DNA of 52,774 nucleotides from Thalassospira sp. (GCF_002709775.1 NZ_PAQR01000062.1:1-52774); one strand, 5' to 3'; counted from the first letter of the stretch, positions 33,545 to 42,458 are shown. Numbers and translations: made by a program. Notes: generated by a model from the letters alone, not told the origin.

Positions 33545-34369
33545 TTAGTGACCGCGCCGGTCATACATGGTCGAAAGAATGATGGCGGCGGTTTCTTCGA
33601 TGGATCGGCGGGTCACATTAATGATCTTCCAGCTGCGTTCAGTAAAGTAACGCCGGGCCTGATGAACTTCATCGCGCACTGCCACCGGATCAACGTAATC
33701 CCCGCCCTCGCCGCGTTCGATCTGGCGCAGACGGTTTTTACGGATCGAGACCAGCTGATCGACATCCTTGATCAGGCCGACGACCAGCGGTTTTTCAAGC
33801 TTATCAAGCTCCGGCGGCAGCGGGCAGCCCGGCACAAAGGGAATATTGGCGGTCTTGATGCCACGGTTGGCAAGATAGACCGAGGTCGGTGTTTTCGAGG
33901 TGCGCGAAACACCGACAATCACCACATCGGCTTCTTCCAGATCCCAGCCGGACTGGCCGTCATCATGGGACAGTGTGTAATCGATTGCCTCGATCCGGCT
34001 GAAATATTCCTCGTCCATTTTATGGAGCGCGCCGGTGCGGCCGTGCGATTGCTGGCCGAGATAGCCCGCCATCATGGTGACTGTATTATCAAGCACATGA
34101 CTGTGCGGGACCTGCAGACGGCGGCAGCCTTCTTCAAGCTTGCGGCGGATGTCGCTGTCAAAGACGGTATAAAGGACGATGCCTGGATTGCGTTCGATAT
34201 CGGCCAGAACGCGGGCCAGCTGCGCATCCGTTCGGATCAGCGACCAGACATGTTCATGGGCGCGCACATCAGGAAACTGCGCAACACAGGCACGCGCGAT
34301 GCCATCGACGGTTTCCCCGGTTGAGTCCGAGACCAGATGAAGATGGAAAATTTTGTCCGTCCCGACCAT
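33545..34369 (-). CDS. Pyruvate, water/phosphate dikinase regulatory protein (kinase/pyrophosphorylase, DUF299)
   Basis: The protein has 274 residues. FHLHLVSDSTGETVDGIARA and the P-loop-like GVSRTSKTPTSVYLANRG identify the family, which turns pyruvate phosphate dikinase or PEP synthase off and on by ADP-dependent phosphorylation and Pi-dependent dephosphorylation. Its homologue flanks the chromosomal origin opposite hemE in Caulobacter and Rickettsia, which supports the oriC call next to it. Confidence 0.95.
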   Translation of the reverse strand: MVGTDKIFHLHLVSDSTGETVDGIARACVAQFPDVRAHEHVWSLIRTDAQLARVLADIERNPGIVLYTVFDSDIRRKLEEGCRRLQVPHSHVLDNTVTMMAGYLGQQSHGRTGALHKMDEEYFSRIEAIDYTLSHDDGQSGWDLEEADVVIVGVSRTSKTPTSVYLANRGIKTANIPFVPGCPLPPELDKLEKPLVVGLIKDVDQLVSIRKNRLRQIERGEGGDYVDPVAVRDEVHQARRYFTERSWKIINVTRRSIEETAAIILSTMYDRRGH

Positions 34370-34548
34370 GCCTGTCCGTTTCTTTGGCCAAAAACTGGGC
34401 CCACAAGCAGAATCTTATCCACTTTTTGCGCGCCAAGCGATTTTTCAAAATTAGTTCAAACGCCCAACGGGCTGTTCAAAATACCGATCACTAACCGGAT
34501 GGATAAGATTTTTGCCGCAACCCGAAGTTAGCAGATCGGAGTCGGGCC

Positions 34549-34567
34549 TGTGGATAATTGTGGATAA
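34549..34567 (-). promoter_or_regulatory. Twin perfect DnaA boxes
   Basis: TGTGGATAATTGTGGATAA on the plus strand holds two perfect minus-strand boxes (TTATCCACA) whose starts are 10 bases apart, so they lie on the same helix face. Confidence 0.9.
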
Positions 34568-34860
34568 CGGGAGCGACTCCGGCCCGGTTTTTTCCACAGA
34601 ATTTATCCTCCCCTTCATACAAACTTTCTCAAACGCTCTGTCCCGAGCGGGATAACTGCTGATTTTTTCCCGTAATAACAGGGATAAGAATGCAAAAACC
34701 AGACTTATTCACCTTATCCCCATTATTCAAAAACGTCTTTTCCCAAGGCAGAGTCCGGGAGTCGGTCGGAGTCGTACACAGTTTTCCCCAAGACCGGTTG
34801 AGATGAATCATTTTTCCCGAGTCGGAATGTGAATAAACTGTGCGTGAAATTTAATCCCTG

Positions 34861-34869
34861 TTATCCACA
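34861..34869 (+). promoter_or_regulatory. Perfect DnaA box near the AT-rich tract
   Basis: TTATCCACA, 25 bases before the AT-rich tract, a layout expected for a box next to the unwinding site. Confidence 0.88.
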
Positions 34870-34893
34870 GGGAACCACTCACAAACAACATCC

Positions 34894-34914
34894 TTTTTTA
34901 TTAAATAAGGTTTT
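34894..34914. other. Candidate DNA unwinding element
   Basis: A 21-base tract with only two G/C bases (TTTTTTATTAAATAAGG and following T) at the hemE side of oriC. Chosen on base composition and closeness to a perfect DnaA box. Confidence 0.5.
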
Positions 34915-35057
34915 GTTAGGCAGAACGTGGAAAACGTTCGGGCAAAGGCCCCAGGACACATTTCACGAAATAACAAAGCCGGTTCTGAACAGGGGCGAAC
35001 GCCCCGGGTCAGGGCAAAGATCAAAAAAGAGATCGGGACAGAGAAACAGGAAACCAG

Positions 35058-36098
35058 ATGCCTAACACCCAAAAGACTTTCTTGCGTGCCCTTGCCGGTG
35101 AAACCCTTCCCGTACCGCCAATCTGGCTGATGCGCCAGGCTGGCCGCTATTTGCCGGAATACAAGGCAACCCGCGCAGAAGCCGGTTCGTTCCTTGATCT
35201 TTGCTATAATCCCGATCTTGCCTGCGAAGTTACGTTGCAGCCACTACGGCGCTATGACTTCGATGCGGCAATATTGTTCTCCGACATCCTCGTCATACCG
35301 CAGGCACTGGGTCAGCATTTGGCATTCAAGCAGGGTGAAGGCCCACAGCTTGAGGCCATCAGAGATGCTTCAGGCCTTGGCAAGCTTTCGGTTGAAGGCA
35401 TTCATGACACCCTTGGTCCGATCTATGAGACAGTGTCTAAGCTTTCAAGTGCCATTCCGGCCAGCACAGCTCTGATCGGCTTTGCTGGCGCGCCCTGGAC
35501 CGTTGCGACCTACATGGTCGAGGGGAAAGGCTCCAAGGACTTCCCGAATATCCGCCGCTTTGCCTATGGCGATCCAGAAGGCTTTGCCAAACTGATCGAC
35601 ATCGTGGTTGAGGCCACCACGCAATATTTGCTGAAACAGGTTGAAGCGGGTGCCGAATGCATTCAGCTGTTTGAAACCTGGGGCGGGGTTCTGTCCGAGA
35701 CCGGCTTTAATCGCTGGGTGATTGAGCCGACCAAACAGATCGTTGCCAATTTGCGCGCCGTGCACCCGGATCTGCCGATTATCGGCTTCCCGCGGGGCTG
35801 TGGTTTGCATCTTGTGGACTTCAAACAGAAAACCGGTGTGACCGCAGTTGGCCTTGATAGTGGCGTCAAACTCGACTGGGTGGCTGAAAACCTTCAGAAA
35901 CTTGGGCCGGTGCAGGGCAATCTTGACCCGATGCTGCTGATCACGGGCGGTGATCCGATGTTTGATGAAGCCAAACGCATCCTTGATACGCTGGGCAAAG
36001 GGCCGTTCATCTTTAACCTTGGCCATGGCATCACCCCGGAAACCCCGCCGGAACATGTTGGCCAGCTGGTCGACTTCATTCGGAATTACAAAGGATAA
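35058..36098 (+). CDS. hemE: Uroporphyrinogen decarboxylase
   Basis: The protein has 346 residues. [16 protein letters not shown] is the N-terminal signature with the substrate Arg residues, and [16 protein letters not shown] and FPRGCGLHL follow. It decarboxylates the four acetate side chains of uroporphyrinogen III to give coproporphyrinogen III in heme synthesis. First gene right of oriC, transcribed away from it with hemH and hemJ. Confidence 0.97.
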   Translation: MPNTQKTFLRALAGETLPVPPIWLMRQAGRYLPEYKATRAEAGSFLDLCYNPDLACEVTLQPLRRYDFDAAILFSDILVIPQALGQHLAFKQGEGPQLEAIRDASGLGKLSVEGIHDTLGPIYETVSKLSSAIPASTALIGFAGAPWTVATYMVEGKGSKDFPNIRRFAYGDPEGFAKLIDIVVEATTQYLLKQVEAGAECIQLFETWGGVLSETGFNRWVIEPTKQIVANLRAVHPDLPIIGFPRGCGLHLVDFKQKTGVTAVGLDSGVKLDWVAENLQKLGPVQGNLDPMLLITGGDPMFDEAKRILDTLGKGPFIFNLGHGITPETPPEHVGQLVDFIRNYKG

Positions 36099-36297
36099 AT
36101 GTCGGCAATTGCTGCATTTTATTTTGTGATTTTTGAAATCAATCAAATCGATTGAAAAATTCAATGCGTATAGTGGGCTAAGTTTGTTGCGCTCCGCACC
36201 TGTTTGACCAAAATAGGGCCCGGAGCGCGACGGATTTACGTAAATTCCGGTTTGTCGGGAACCGGTTGAAACACGCTGTGCCATGAAGGATAGCCAA

Positions 36298-37413
36298 ATG
36301 TCCGAAACGACGCGCAAGAAACGCGCCATTGTTCTTTTCAATCTGGGTGGCCCGGATAGTCCGGCTTCTGTTGAGCCGTTTCTGTTCAACCTGTTTAACG
36401 ATCCGGCGATCATCAGCCTGCCCAATCCGTTCCGGTTTTTGCTGGCAAAGCTGATTTCGCGCCGCCGGGCCCCGATTGCCCGCGAGATCTATGATCATAT
36501 CGGTGGCAAATCGCCGCTTCTGGAACTGACCCAGGAGCAGGCCGATGCCCTGCAGGTGGCGTTGAATTCCGAAGATGACGGCTATGAAAACCGCTGCTTT
36601 ATCGCCATGCGCTATTGGAAGCCGTTTGCCGATGACACCGCGGCCGAGGTCAAGGCATGGGGTGCGGATGAGCAGATTTTACTGCCGCTTTATCCGCAGT
36701 TTTCCACGACCACCAGCGGATCGTCGGTCAAGGATTGGAAACGGGCCTGCAAGAAAGTCGGGCTTAATTCCCCGATCAAGACCGCCTGCTGCTATCCGAC
36801 CAATCCGGGCTTTGTCGATGCATCGGCCGAAATGATCAAGGCTGGATATGATCGGGCGTGTGCCAAGGCCAGTGAGCTTGGCATTGATAAGCCGCGCATC
36901 CTGTTTTCCGCCCATGGCGTGCCGAAAGCGGTGATTACCAAGCGCGGCGATCCCTATCAGTCGCAGATCGAAAAAACCTCGGCCGCTGTGGTCGAAAAGA
37001 TGGCGATCGAGGGGCTAGACTGGAATGTCTGCTATCAAAGCCGGGTCGGCCCGATGGAATGGATTGGCCCATCGACCGAGGACGAGATCGAGCGGGCCGG
37101 TAAGGAAAACAAGGCCATCGTCGTTGTCCCGATTGCCTTTGTGACCGAGCATTCGGAAACCCTGGTCGAACTCGACATCGAATATGGCGAGCTGGCGCAT
37201 GAAAAACATGTGCCGGTCTATGAGCGGGTGCGCACCGTGTGCTCCCATCCGAAGTTTATTGCCGGTCTTGTTTCGGTTGTAAAACAAACCCAGGAAGAAC
37301 TTGATGCAAAGGGTGCTGATGATCCCTCCGTCGAGACACGCGGCTGGTGGTGCCCGGATGAACATTCCTGTGCGGTGGCCAAGCAGCCCGGTCTGAAGCC
37401 CGCCGGGGCCTAG
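36298..37413 (+). CDS. hemH: Ferrochelatase
   Basis: From ATG 36298 the protein has 371 residues; AAGGATAG upstream favours it over ATG 36283. It starts AIVLFNLGGPDSPASVEPFL, has the conserved LLPLYPQFSTTTSGS, FSAHGVPKAVI (metal-site His), SRVGPMEWIGPST and FVTEHSETLVELDIEY (His/Glu of the active site). It inserts Fe(II) into protoporphyrin IX at the inner membrane face. The C-terminus has GWWCPDEHSC with two Cys; some alphaproteobacterial ferrochelatases bind a 2Fe-2S cluster with C-terminal cysteines, so a cluster is possible but unproven. Confidence 0.95.
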   Translation: MSETTRKKRAIVLFNLGGPDSPASVEPFLFNLFNDPAIISLPNPFRFLLAKLISRRRAPIAREIYDHIGGKSPLLELTQEQADALQVALNSEDDGYENRCFIAMRYWKPFADDTAAEVKAWGADEQILLPLYPQFSTTTSGSSVKDWKRACKKVGLNSPIKTACCYPTNPGFVDASAEMIKAGYDRACAKASELGIDKPRILFSAHGVPKAVITKRGDPYQSQIEKTSAAVVEKMAIEGLDWNVCYQSRVGPMEWIGPSTEDEIERAGKENKAIVVVPIAFVTEHSETLVELDIEYGELAHEKHVPVYERVRTVCSHPKFIAGLVSVVKQTQEELDAKGADDPSVETRGWWCPDEHSCAVAKQPGLKPAGA

Positions 37414-37435
37414 ATCACATCTTAGACGCAATAGG

Positions 37436-37465
37436 GGCCGGTTCCGTTGGGGGATCGGCCTTTTT
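37436..37465 (+). terminator. Terminator after hemH
   Basis: GGCCGGTTCC pairs with GGGATCGGCC (two wobble pairs), followed by TTTTT. It would lower readthrough from hemH into hemJ. Confidence 0.7.
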
Positions 37466-37516
37466 GCTGTTAAGGTGCCTCACCGCACGCCAACAGACTT
37501 AGAGAAGAAGAGAGAG

Positions 37517-37945
37517 ATGGATAGCTACAGCATTATCAAATCCCTGCATGTCATCAGCGTGATCGCCTGGATGGCAGGTCTTCTGTATCTGCCGCGGCTT
37601 TATGTCTATCACTGCGAAGTGGCACCGGGATCGGAAGCCAGTGAGAAGTTCAAGGTGATGGAACGCCGCCTTTTGCGTGCGATCATGAACCCGGCGATGA
37701 TTGCGACCTGGCTGTTTGGTGGCCATCTGGTCTTTGCCATTGATGCCCTGTCACAGGGCTGGTTCCATGCCAAGCTGCTCTGTGTGGTGCTGATGACCAT
37801 CTCGCACATGATGCTGGCACGCTATCGCCGCGCGTTCGAGGCGGATGCCAATACCAAGTCTCAGAAATTCTATCGCATTTTCAATGAAGTACCGACGGTT
37901 CTGATGATCATCGTCGTCTTCATGGTGATCGCAAAACCGTTCTGA
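37517..37945 (+). CDS. hemJ: Protoporphyrinogen IX oxidase HemJ
   Basis: From ATG 37517 the protein has 142 residues with four transmembrane segments. IIKSLHVISVIAWMAGLLYLPRLYVYH includes the conserved His and Arg of HemJ, and NEVPTVLMIIVVFMVIAKPF ends the protein in the usual way. It oxidises protoporphyrinogen IX to protoporphyrin IX in the inner membrane, supplying HemH. The frame is open upstream to 37475, but AGAGAGAG precedes this ATG and the family starts here. Confidence 0.94.
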   Translation: MDSYSIIKSLHVISVIAWMAGLLYLPRLYVYHCEVAPGSEASEKFKVMERRLLRAIMNPAMIATWLFGGHLVFAIDALSQGWFHAKLLCVVLMTISHMMLARYRRAFEADANTKSQKFYRIFNEVPTVLMIIVVFMVIAKPF

Positions 37946-37997
37946 TTGCTGTCGGACATACGATCTGATCGCATTTCATTACGATTTTAAAATAAAA

Positions 37998-38021
37998 AAG
38001 GCCGCCAAACTGGCGGCCTTT
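37998..38021. terminator. Bidirectional terminator between hemJ and secB
   Basis: AAAGGCCGCCA and TGGCGGCCTTT pair perfectly with a two-base loop (effective loop larger). An A run on the left gives the T run for secB on the minus strand. Confidence 0.88.
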
Positions 38022-38070
38022 GTCTTTGCATTGTTTTGGTATCGAACCAAAAGCAATATGATGGGGTCAA

Positions 38071-38571
38071 TCAGGCGTTGCCAGCCGGCTGACCTTCCAT
38101 CTTTTTGGCAAATTTCTTGCGGAAAAGATCAGCAAAATCAATCTGCTGCATCATCAGCGGCGGGAAGCCACCATCTGCAGTCAGGTCAGCGATGATCTTG
38201 CGGACATACGGGAACAGCAGGCGCGGAACTTCGATCATCAGAACCGGCAGGCGGTGTTCGTCAGAAACATTCAGCGTTACCACAGCGCCATACTGCAGTT
38301 CGGCGATGAAGGCCACCTTGTCGGCAACGTCGGCTTTGACATTGATCTTGATGGTGACTTCGTGAAGTTTCTGGTCCTGCGTGGTGCGGGCTTCAACATC
38401 AACGTCGATATTGATTTTCGGCTGCTGCTGCAGGGCAACGCTTTCCGGTGCGTTCGGGTTTTCGAACGACAGATCCTTGATGTACTGGGTGTGGATCGTG
38501 ATCGGGTTTGCGGCCGGCTGCTGCTGTTGTTCTGCAGCGCCTTCTGCACCGGTGGTATTCTCGTCGGCCAT
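38071..38571 (-). CDS. secB: Protein-export chaperone SecB
   Basis: The protein has 166 residues. ITIHTQYIKDLSFENPNAP is the SecB N-terminal signature, with VTLNVSDEHRLPVLMIEVPRLLFPYVRKIIADLTADGGFPPLMMQQIDFADLF as the conserved C-terminal half (region). The tetramer keeps preproteins unfolded and hands them to SecA. In relatives it sits next to dnaQ; here it neighbours hemJ. Confidence 0.96.
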   Translation of the reverse strand: MADENTTGAEGAAEQQQQPAANPITIHTQYIKDLSFENPNAPESVALQQQPKINIDVDVEARTTQDQKLHEVTIKINVKADVADKVAFIAELQYGAVVTLNVSDEHRLPVLMIEVPRLLFPYVRKIIADLTADGGFPPLMMQQIDFADLFRKKFAKKMEGQPAGNA

Positions 38572-38806
38572 TAAAGTCTAGCTCCCTTAGAGGTCATTTC
38601 GTCTTGATCAGAAAAAAGCTTTCAGTGCGGCCATCGGCCGTGGCTAGAAATGCTTGTTACTGACGCCGCCCCGTTGCGGCAGTTGAATTGGACTTGTTGG
38701 CCTAGCACGTCTGACACGGACGGGCAAGCCAATCAGAAGAGGCGCAAAGCCCTTATTTCTGCGGGTTTGCCTGATGTGATCCGGTCCCAGCCCCCCGGAA
38801 TCAAAG

Positions 38807-38835
38807 AAGGTTGACCAAGCATCTCGGTCAACCTT
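38807..38835 (-). terminator. Terminator of fxsA
   Basis: AAGGTTGACC and GGTCAACCTT pair perfectly over 10 bp with a 9-base loop, followed by CTTTG on the minus strand. Nothing else is seen in the 290-base gap between fxsA and secB. Confidence 0.75.
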
Positions 38836-38860
38836 CTGATTTTGTGATTTTCCCGTGAAT

Positions 38861-39493
38861 TCAGCGCGTCTCGTTTCGCGGGTCTTCTTTGGGTGGCAAA
38901 TTGCGTGTGGTATCCGCGTTCTCGCCAGTGCTGGTGTGGCTGCCGGTATCATTGGACGGATCATGCGGGCTGACATCTTCGAAATCGCCATCAATGATCG
39001 GCCCCGACCCGCGCGGGCGTGATCCGGTACGTCCAGCAGCGCCGCTGGCCCCACCCGGACGATGGCCACCACCCTGGCTGCCACCGGAATAGGTCGCGCC
39101 AAAGCCACCACCACCGAAATTGGTGCGGATATTGCCCGACTGAACCAGCTTCATGATAACCTTGGCCCCGACCAGCTGACGCAGCGGCGGGACGAGCAGC
39201 AGGAAGCCGAACGTATCGGTGACAAAGCCCGGGGTCAGCAGCAACACACCGGCGACCAGAATGCAGATGCCGTCAAACAGTGCGCCGATCGGCATTTCGC
39301 CCTGATCCATCTGGCTTTGCGCCTTGGCAAGTGTTTGCAGACCCTGGGCGCGCATCAGCGACGTGCCAATGATGGCGGTCAGAACAACCACGCCAATGGT
39401 CGGCCATAGCCCGATCAGTTCGCCGGCCTGGATAAAGACCGCGATTTCAATGATCGGCATGGCGACGAATATCGCGAGAAAGTAAAAGCCCAT
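38861..39493 (-). CDS. FxsA-family membrane protein
   Basis: The protein has 210 residues. The FxsA core is FLAIFVAMPIIEIAVFIQAGELIGLWPTIGVVVLTAIIGTSLMRAQG (region), with PIGALFDGICILVAGVLLLTPGFVTDTFGFLLLVPPLR following, giving about four membrane segments. The cytoplasmic tail is long, Gly- and Ser-rich, then acidic. E. coli FxsA prevents exclusion of phage T7 when overproduced; the native role is unknown. Confidence 0.9.
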   Translation of the reverse strand: MGFYFLAIFVAMPIIEIAVFIQAGELIGLWPTIGVVVLTAIIGTSLMRAQGLQTLAKAQSQMDQGEMPIGALFDGICILVAGVLLLTPGFVTDTFGFLLLVPPLRQLVGAKVIMKLVQSGNIRTNFGGGGFGATYSGGSQGGGHRPGGASGAAGRTGSRPRGSGPIIDGDFEDVSPHDPSNDTGSHTSTGENADTTRNLPPKEDPRNETR

Positions 39494-39872
39494 TTCTTCT
39501 CCGTTTACTGGCGATTTTTTAGCACAGCGGCCCGCAAGTATCGCTTTAACACATCATGTTTACGGCCAAAGCTGACGTCTTGCTGAAACTATTGCAGAAA
39601 ACAACTTGGTTTTCAGGCATTTCTCATTAATCTGCACACTTAAGTTCGTTGGTTAGTTGGTGGGAACGCTAATGTGACAACGCGACAAAAATGCGGCAGA
39701 TCGTCATTTTCCGCCGAACCCCTGCCGATGGTGCGGGCAAAGGTGAAGATGATCACATCTTCTGGCGCGATCGGCAGTTGCCCTTGCATTTGGTTAAGTT
39801 CATACCATCTCTCGACCACGGTTGTGATATAAGTGCAACCAGTTTGAAACCACTAGGATCAAGAGACCGGTC
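39494..39872. other. Divergent promoter region between fxsA and the Tim44-like gene
   Basis: About 380 bases, AT-richer than its surroundings, without a supportable gene. A 71-codon plus-strand frame overlaps the Tim44-like start and looks fortuitous. No repeats are visible. Confidence 0.5.
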
Positions 39873-40568
39873 TTGCAGTATTTCGATATATTCTTATTCG
39901 CTCTGATTGCGGTTTTCCTTGTGCTGCGTTTGCGCGGCGTTCTGGGCCGGCGTACCGGCAATGAAAAACAGGGACCGTCCGATATCTTTGGCCGCCAGTC
40001 GCATGACAATGAAGGTCAGAACGACACCGCTCCTCAGACCGATAACGTTTATCGCCTGCCGGACTCCGGTAACGATCAGGAAGACGCAAATGTTCCGTCC
40101 GGCACCTTTGCGACCCTGCAGCAGATCCAGAAACACGATCCGAACTTTACCCAGCAGGACTTCCTGAATGGCGCGCGCATGGCGTTCGAAATGATCGTCG
40201 AATATTTTGCCAAGGGCGACAAGGATGGTCTGAACCCGCTGCTTTCGGCCGAGGTTTACAAGAATTTCGCTGCTGCCATTGATGCGCGTGCAGAAAAGGG
40301 CGAGCACGAGGAAACCACCCTGGTCGGCATCAAGAGCGCATCGATCCACGATGCCAGCCTTGAAGGCCGTACTGCCTATGTTACGGTAAAGTTCGTGTCC
40401 GAGGAAGTCTCGGTCATCCGTAATGCCGAAGGCGATGTGGTGGATGGCGACCCCAATCAGGTGGTCGAGGCCGAAGACCTTTGGACATTCGCGCGCAACA
40501 TCGAAAGCCGCGATCCGAACTGGCAGCTGGTGGCAACCGAAACCCCGGAAGAAGAAACCACCGAGTGA
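39873..40568 (+). CDS. Tim44-like (TimA) domain protein
   Basis: The protein has 231 residues from a TTG start. One N-terminal membrane helix (YFDIFLFALIAVFLVLRLRGVLGRR) is followed by a disordered linker and a C-terminal Tim44 domain (FLNGARMAFEMIVEYFAKGD, LNPLLSAEVYKNF, VSEEVSVIRNAEGDVVDGD). Homologues are called TimA and may act at the inner membrane in protein or lipid traffic. The gene order with fxsA divergent and mltA following is conserved in alphaproteobacteria. Confidence 0.9.
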   Translation: MQYFDIFLFALIAVFLVLRLRGVLGRRTGNEKQGPSDIFGRQSHDNEGQNDTAPQTDNVYRLPDSGNDQEDANVPSGTFATLQQIQKHDPNFTQQDFLNGARMAFEMIVEYFAKGDKDGLNPLLSAEVYKNFAAAIDARAEKGEHEETTLVGIKSASIHDASLEGRTAYVTVKFVSEEVSVIRNAEGDVVDGDPNQVVEAEDLWTFARNIESRDPNWQLVATETPEEETTE

Positions 40569-40599
40569 TCCGGGTTTCGTAAAGACCAAACAGATATCA

Positions 40600-40631
40600 A
40601 AGGCGATCCGACAAATGGGATCGCCTTTTTT
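40600..40631 (+). terminator. Terminator of the Tim44-like gene
   Basis: AAGGCGATCC and GGATCGCCTT are perfect 10-bp arms followed by six T. Confidence 0.9.
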
Positions 40632-40732
40632 CATGTCCGGATGGCAAGGTGCTTGCGCAATTATCGCCTTGTTAAGCATGTCAGGGGCAAGATCGGGTTT
40701 TCGTAGAACTGTTCTGAAAAACGGATTCCATC

Positions 40733-42013
40733 TTGAAAAGACGACTGGTTTTATCGCGCAGCCTGTCCCTGATTGCCGTATTGGTGGGTGCGGGGGCGGC
40801 CCTGATCTGGATGTTCTGGCCTCAAATCACCGGACAGATCGAACCGCCGGCCGAGGTTGAAGACAAACTGACGCTCCGCCCGGCGAGCTTTGCCGAACTT
40901 GATGGCTGGCAAGGTGATGATATGCGCGGTTCCGTGCGTGCCTTTGCCCGGTCGTGCAAGGCGATGCTCAGACGTGATGATGACCGGGCTGTTGGCCCCG
41001 ATCCGCGCATGGGAACGATTGGCCAGTGGCGCGATCTTTGTCAGACGGCGGTCGCACTTGATGTCGAAAGCCTGCGCAAGGAAGACGCACGGGCTTTCTT
41101 TGAAAGCGGCTTCAGACCGTATCTCAGTGGCAATCGCGATGAACCGGAAGGCCTGTTTACCGGCTATTACGAGCCGGAGTTGCAAGGCCAGCTGGCCCGT
41201 GGTGGGGCGTATCAGACGCCGCTTTATCTCAAACCCAGTGACATGGTTTCAATCGATCTTGGCGAGTTTCGCGAGGATCTGAAAGGCACCAGGCTGGTCG
41301 GACGGATATCGGGTGATGCCGTAAAACCCTATTACGACCGCGAAGCGATCGAAGAAGGCGCGCTTTCGGACCGTGATCTGGAACTGGTCTGGGTCGATGA
41401 TGCGGTGGATGCCTTTTTCTTGCAAATTCAGGGGTCTGGCCGGGTGGTTCTGCCCGATGAGAGTGTGCTTCGGGTAGGCTATGCCGCGACCAACGGCCAT
41501 CCGTACTTTGCCATCGGGCGGGAATTGATTGCGCGAGGTGTCTTGAGCCGTGAAACCGTATCGCTGCAATCAATCCGCAAATGGCTGCATGACAATCCTG
41601 ATGAAGCTGATGCGGTGATGAATACCAACGCATCTTACGTGTTTTTCCAGCCGCTTAAGGTTGATCCCAATGACCCCGAAGCCGGTCCGCTGGGATCGCA
41701 GGGTGTGCCGCTGGAACCCGGTCGGTCATTGGCAGTTGATCGCCGTTTTCATGCCATGGGCATTCCGGTCTGGCTTGAAACCAGCGATCCGATGAATGAA
41801 GACCGCAAGTTCCGCCGTTTGATGGTCGCCCAGGATACCGGTGGCGCCATTCGCGGGCCGGTGCGCGGTGATATCTTCTTTGGCCCGGGCGAGGATGCCG
41901 CCCTTTTTGCCGGTCACATGAACCGGCAGGGCCGGAAATATGTGCTTCTGCCCAACAGCATCGATCCGGCAGGCTGGCAGACCGAGGACGCAACAGCAGG
42001 GAACAATTCATGA
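40733..42013 (+). CDS. mltA: Membrane-bound lytic murein transglycosylase A (MltA)
   Basis: The protein has 426 residues from a TTG start. The N-terminal hydrophobic segment (LSLIAVLVGAGAALIWMFWP) has no lipobox, so it is probably a membrane anchor or signal. The double-psi barrel follows, with LFTGYYEPEL, VDAFFLQIQGSGRVVL, GHPYFAIGREL and the 3D domain ending VAQDTGGAIRGPVRGDIFFG that has the catalytic Asp. It cleaves peptidoglycan to 1,6-anhydro products in the periplasm. Confidence 0.94.
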   Translation: MKRRLVLSRSLSLIAVLVGAGAALIWMFWPQITGQIEPPAEVEDKLTLRPASFAELDGWQGDDMRGSVRAFARSCKAMLRRDDDRAVGPDPRMGTIGQWRDLCQTAVALDVESLRKEDARAFFESGFRPYLSGNRDEPEGLFTGYYEPELQGQLARGGAYQTPLYLKPSDMVSIDLGEFREDLKGTRLVGRISGDAVKPYYDREAIEEGALSDRDLELVWVDDAVDAFFLQIQGSGRVVLPDESVLRVGYAATNGHPYFAIGRELIARGVLSRETVSLQSIRKWLHDNPDEADAVMNTNASYVFFQPLKVDPNDPEAGPLGSQGVPLEPGRSLAVDRRFHAMGIPVWLETSDPMNEDRKFRRLMVAQDTGGAIRGPVRGDIFFGPGEDAALFAGHMNRQGRKYVLLPNSIDPAGWQTEDATAGNNS

Positions 42014-42375
42014 TCCGTCATATCGTCCTGCTACAGATCCCAAGCCACGTTTCGGAAGAAAAGATTGCCAAAATCATGGGCCAGCTTGAAACAGCGGCCC
42101 TTGCGGTGCCGGGCATGGTGGCCTTTTGTGGCGGGGCGAAACGGCCGGGAAGCGGCCTTAGTCAGGGATTTACCCACGCGGTCAATATCGACTTTGTCGA
42201 TGAGGCGGCGCGTGATGTGTACCTGTCGGAACTGGATCATGACCGGGTCGGTATTCGGCTGTCGGAAATGACCGAAGGTGGTCTTGGTGGCATCCTGATC
42301 ATGAACATCAATATCGATGAAATCAGCACGCCGGAAAAGCGATCGGACAAGAAGCCGGAACTGCGCTGGGTCTAA
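42010..42375 (+). CDS. Stress-responsive Dabb (alpha/beta barrel) domain protein
   Basis: The protein has 121 residues. MIRHIVLLQIPSHVSEEKIAKIMGQL and FTHAVNIDFVDEAARDVYL follow the dimeric ferredoxin-like Dabb pattern. The start overlaps the mltA stop by 4 bases (ATGA), so translation is likely coupled. The Dabb family is diverse (cyclases, stress proteins); the specific function is unknown. This pairing with mltA is not one I recognise. Confidence 0.8.
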   Translation: MIRHIVLLQIPSHVSEEKIAKIMGQLETAALAVPGMVAFCGGAKRPGSGLSQGFTHAVNIDFVDEAARDVYLSELDHDRVGIRLSEMTEGGLGGILIMNINIDEISTPEKRSDKKPELRWV

Positions 42376-42458
42376 AAAATCCAGATTAGAATATAAACAG
42401 TGATCCTGTTATGGGGATTTAGTCAGTTTGGCGTTCTAAAAACCGTCCCTAAACGAAA

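Larger units (their letters stand above)
34370..35057. other. Chromosomal replication origin oriC
   Basis: A 688-base gene-free region between divergent ppsR and hemE, the established oriC position in Caulobacter and Rickettsia. It contains three perfect DnaA boxes (TTATCCACA) and four one-mismatch boxes: TTATCCACT 34415-34423, TTTTCCACA 34590-34598, TTATCCCCA 34714-34722 and, on the minus strand, TTATTCACA 34828-34836. There are eight GANTC sites between 34410 and 34823 and an AT-rich tract at 34894-34914. No open frame here has a coding look. Confidence 0.9.

Noticed and set aside
38644..39114. A 156-codon minus frame in the fxsA region
   Set aside because: It overlaps fxsA out of frame and crosses the fxsA terminator.
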